Origin: Saprospiraceae bacterium
GTDB taxonomy: Bacteria > Bacteroidota > Bacteroidia > Chitinophagales > Saprospiraceae
Direction of reading: 5' to 3'
DNA length: 64,000 nt
NCBI GenBank assembly: GCA_016720635.1
Contig: JADKKF010000002.1
Span: 62,001 to 126,000 of the forward strand
Shown here: one piece after another, positions 61,863 to 64,000 of the stretch
How the letters are laid out: each line of letters begins with the position of its first letter
How positions within the stretch are numbered: the stretch's first letter is position 1
Position numbers and translations under genes: made by a program
Notes under the pieces: model-generated
Told to the model about the DNA's origin: nothing
The model's input: the letters and a program-made list of their open reading frames with translations, nothing else
Database searches by the model: none

Positions 61863-64000
61863 TCAATAGCGCTTGTCCTTGATATAAGGCAGCTTTTCAA
61901 AGGCCTCTACATCCACACTCGGGAATCCAAAATCTTCAACGATCCTACCGCGTATGCGATATACTCCTTTCCCTTTAAAAAGGTATTTTTCTAGGCTTTT
62001 GGGGAAATGTACCGAGTCGAAAAAATACCCCTGACGATCTACCCACGTTCCAAAATACATCAGCTTTTTGGTTGATGTGGTGACATACTTTCTCGCAATA
62101 TAATAGCCCAACATGGTCACCGCTTTACCCTTTTTACTCAGCATTTCATGTGCCATTATATCTTCGATGAATGGTGTTTCTAGTAAGTCAAATGGCGAAC
62201 ATAGCGGAAATCCCAGTAATTCCATCTCATCAAATGCTTGATCCCAAGTATCGTCTTCTAAGGTCGGTATGGTATAAGATTCCGCTGGCTCTTCGAATAG
62301 GTATCCCGTAGCACTTCTCGACATATTGGGGTTGAATACGGCGGACTTATTCCACATCAATTCGTATTTATTGAGCCCAGTAAATCTAAAAGCCCCAATG
62401 CGAATCAAAATCTCCAACTGTTGCTTGCTCACGTCTAGTCGCCTGACGAAATCTTCCAAGTCTATATATTTCCCCCTAATGGTTCGCTCTTGGACCAATC
62501 TTCGCGCCAGTTGCGCCTCCAAATCTTTGATATGAACAAAGCCAACATACACGTCATCGCCATCAATACTGGTCATATAATGACTGTAATTGATACAAGG
62601 GGCATGGATGATGCCGCCGCACATCCTAAGTTCGTGAAGATACACTTCTGTCGAATAAAATCCACCAAAATTGTTTATCACAGCTACCATGAACTCTCGA
62701 GGGTAATATGTCTTCAAATATAGACTTTGAAATGACTCCACAGCAAAACTCGCAGAATGAGCCTTGCAAAAAGAATACCCACTAAAACTTTCTATCTGTC
62801 GCCATACTTCTTTGGTAAGTTCATCTGGATATCCTCTCGCAGCACAATTGTTGAAAAATTTTTCCATCAATCGATAAAATGTATCTGAGCTTTTCTTCTT
62901 TCCCGTCATGATACGCCTCAAAACATCCGACTCATCCAGTCCCAAACCCGAAAAATGGTGAACTATTTTCATTACATCTTCCTGATAAACCATAATCCCA
63001 TAGGTCTCCCCTAGATGTTCTTCGAAAACAGGGTGTAGGTATTTTATTTTCGATTTATGGTGAAATCGCTCGATGTACTCTCGCATCATGCCCGACTGAG
63101 CTACTCCAGGGCGGATGATGGAACTTGCCGCAACCAAATGAACATAATTGTCGCATTTTAACTTTGACAACAGCCCTCGCATCGCTGGAGATTCAATATA
63201 AAAGCATCCTATACATCGTCCAGACCTGAGCTGCGCCCTTACTTTCGGGTCCATTTTTATGCGTTCTACTTGGTGGACATCGACCTCGAGACCTTTGTTG
63301 TTGCGGATGATATCGACCGCCTCTTTGATATGCCCAAGTCCTCTTTGGCTCAAGACATCATATTTATGAAATTGCAGATCTTCGGCTTCATACATGTCAA
63401 AATGCACAATTGGAAATCCTTTGGGCATCATTTGCAATGCAGTATAATAATTTAATGGCCTTTCTGAAACAATAACACCTCCCGCATGGATGGATAGATA
63501 ATTCGGAAATCCCTCCATCATTTTACCATAATAAAAAATATACTCAGCAAAGGGATGATGCCTGGTTTTATCCAATGGGTGATCCACGATGGTATCAATA
63601 TCTTCTTTCGGCAATCCGAATACTTTACCCAATTCTCGAATGATCGACTTCCCTTTAAATGTATTGTATGTAGCTAAAAGGGCTGTGTATTCACTGCCAT
63701 ATCGCTTGAATATATAGTCTGTCACATCATCTCGCTCGTCCCATGAAAAATCAATGTCAAAATCAGGAGGTGAACTCCTGTGAGGATTGATAAATCGCTC
63801 AAAATATAAGTCCAATTCCAGGGGATCTACGTCCGTGATGTATAGACAATAAGCAACTATGGAATTCGCCCCACTGCCCCTTCCTACGTGAAAGTAACCT
63901 GCGGATCTGGCATAGCGCACGATATCCCATGTAATCAAGAAATAAGCTGCAAATCCAAGCTCAAGAATTACTTTGAGTTCGGACTCCACCCTATTGACGG
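61863..64000 (-). CDS. DNA polymerase III alpha-subunit (DnaE family), C-terminal part
   Basis: The gene enters from the right edge; about 710 residues to the stop are seen. The frame continues past the GTG at 63989 to the window end. C-family polymerase motifs: FAAYFLITWDIVRYARSAGY, GRGSGANSIVAYCL, the catalytic Asp pair in PPDFDIDFSWDERDD, IHAGGVIVSE and EDVMKIVHHFSGL. The visible C-terminus is short: after the helix-hairpin-helix region (LEILIRIGAF) and a small beta region it stops at IKDKRY. That length fits the shorter DnaE2/ImuC-like or secondary DnaE copies better than the replicative subunit, but the missing N-terminus prevents a firm choice. Confidence 0.85.
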   Translation of the reverse strand, partial: VNRVESELKVILELGFAAYFLITWDIVRYARSAGYFHVGRGSGANSIVAYCLYITDVDPLELDLYFERFINPHRSSPPDFDIDFSWDERDDVTDYIFKRYGSEYTALLATYNTFKGKSIIRELGKVFGLPKEDIDTIVDHPLDKTRHHPFAEYIFYYGKMMEGFPNYLSIHAGGVIVSERPLNYYTALQMMPKGFPIVHFDMYEAEDLQFHKYDVLSQRGLGHIKEAVDIIRNNKGLEVDVHQVERIKMDPKVRAQLRSGRCIGCFYIESPAMRGLLSKLKCDNYVHLVAASSIIRPGVAQSGMMREYIERFHHKSKIKYLHPVFEEHLGETYGIMVYQEDVMKIVHHFSGLGLDESDVLRRIMTGKKKSSDTFYRLMEKFFNNCAARGYPDELTKEVWRQIESFSGYSFCKAHSASFAVESFQSLYLKTYYPREFMVAVINNFGGFYSTEVYLHELRMCGGIIHAPCINYSHYMTSIDGDDVYVGFVHIKDLEAQLARRLVQERTIRGKYIDLEDFVRRLDVSKQQLEILIRIGAFRFTGLNKYELMWNKSAVFNPNMSRSATGYLFEEPAESYTIPTLEDDTWDQAFDEMELLGFPLCSPFDLLETPFIEDIMAHEMLSKKGKAVTMLGYYIARKYVTTSTKKLMYFGTWVDRQGYFFDSVHFPKSLEKYLFKGKGVYRIRGRIVEDFGFPSVDVEAFEKLPYIKDKRY

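Noticed and set aside
1..64000. Prophage, integrase, transposase, tRNA or rRNA genes
   Set aside because: Looked for characteristic proteins and structures and recognised none; a covariance-model scan could not be run.

Overview
The window is a chromosomal segment of a Bacteroidota bacterium. The evidence is its low GC, A-rich leaders instead of strong Shine-Dalgarno sequences, several proteins ending in a type IX secretion (T9SS) sorting domain, the T9SS regulator PorX, and Bacteroidota-style DUF families (DUF2851, DUF4230, DUF3276-like). The short lycopene cyclase type and the acyl-CoA/phenylacetate genes suggest an aerobic, pigmented, surface-attached heterotroph, perhaps of the Saprospiria/Chitinophagia kind. 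That last placement is inference only.

Region 1 (1-12.4 kb) holds housekeeping and catabolic genes: the 5' end of paaA, a small PUR-alpha-like protein, a DinB-fold protein, a DUF4230 pair, a TPR protein with a PstS-like lipoprotein, a CocE/S15-type hydrolase, a DUF2867 protein, and an acyl-CoA dehydrogenase behind a TetR gene broken by an in-frame stop. An aspartoacylase-like M14 protein and an AlkA-type glycosylase follow. A GC-rich multi-hairpin element lies at 8.23-8.34 kb.

Region 2 (12.5-21 kb) has a T9SS-exported subtilisin, an IscA-type protein and a compact carotenoid operon read on the minus strand: marR, crtI, crtB, an unknown gene, crtZ and a fused CrtYcd-type lycopene cyclase. This set can take geranylgeranyl-PP to zeaxanthin. 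An MFS exporter lies upstream.

Region 3 (21-29.6 kb) has a tail-specific protease, a DUF2851 protein, iscS-iscU, a short methylmalonyl-CoA-mutase-like protein, and porX.

Region 4 (30-54.6 kb) is the striking part. Four tandem giant secreted proteins (about 1747, 1222, 2594 and 1980 aa) all begin with an unusually long signal-peptide N-region and a DUF4347 domain, and end in a T9SS-type C-terminus. Between these they carry interchangeable beta-helix, Ig-like, discoidin-like, SdrD-B-like and thrombospondin-3 calcium-binding modules. Large blocks are nearly identical between paralogues, one gene has a homopolymer frameshift, one has a near-perfect 960-bp-period internal duplication, and the leaders share a motif ending in an ACATGT-type palindrome. 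The whole looks like a locus for surface-adhesin diversification, next to the gene for the T9SS response regulator. A family of imperfect palindromes occupies the flanks of the fourth gene.

Region 5 (55-64 kb) has another T9SS protein with SprB-like repeats, divergent across a long inverted repeat from a 7TM-DISM histidine kinase/LuxR-type regulator pair. An orphan antitoxin-like protein, a further T9SS protein and the C-terminal part of a DnaE-family polymerase follow. No tRNA, rRNA, CRISPR array or transposase was recognised.
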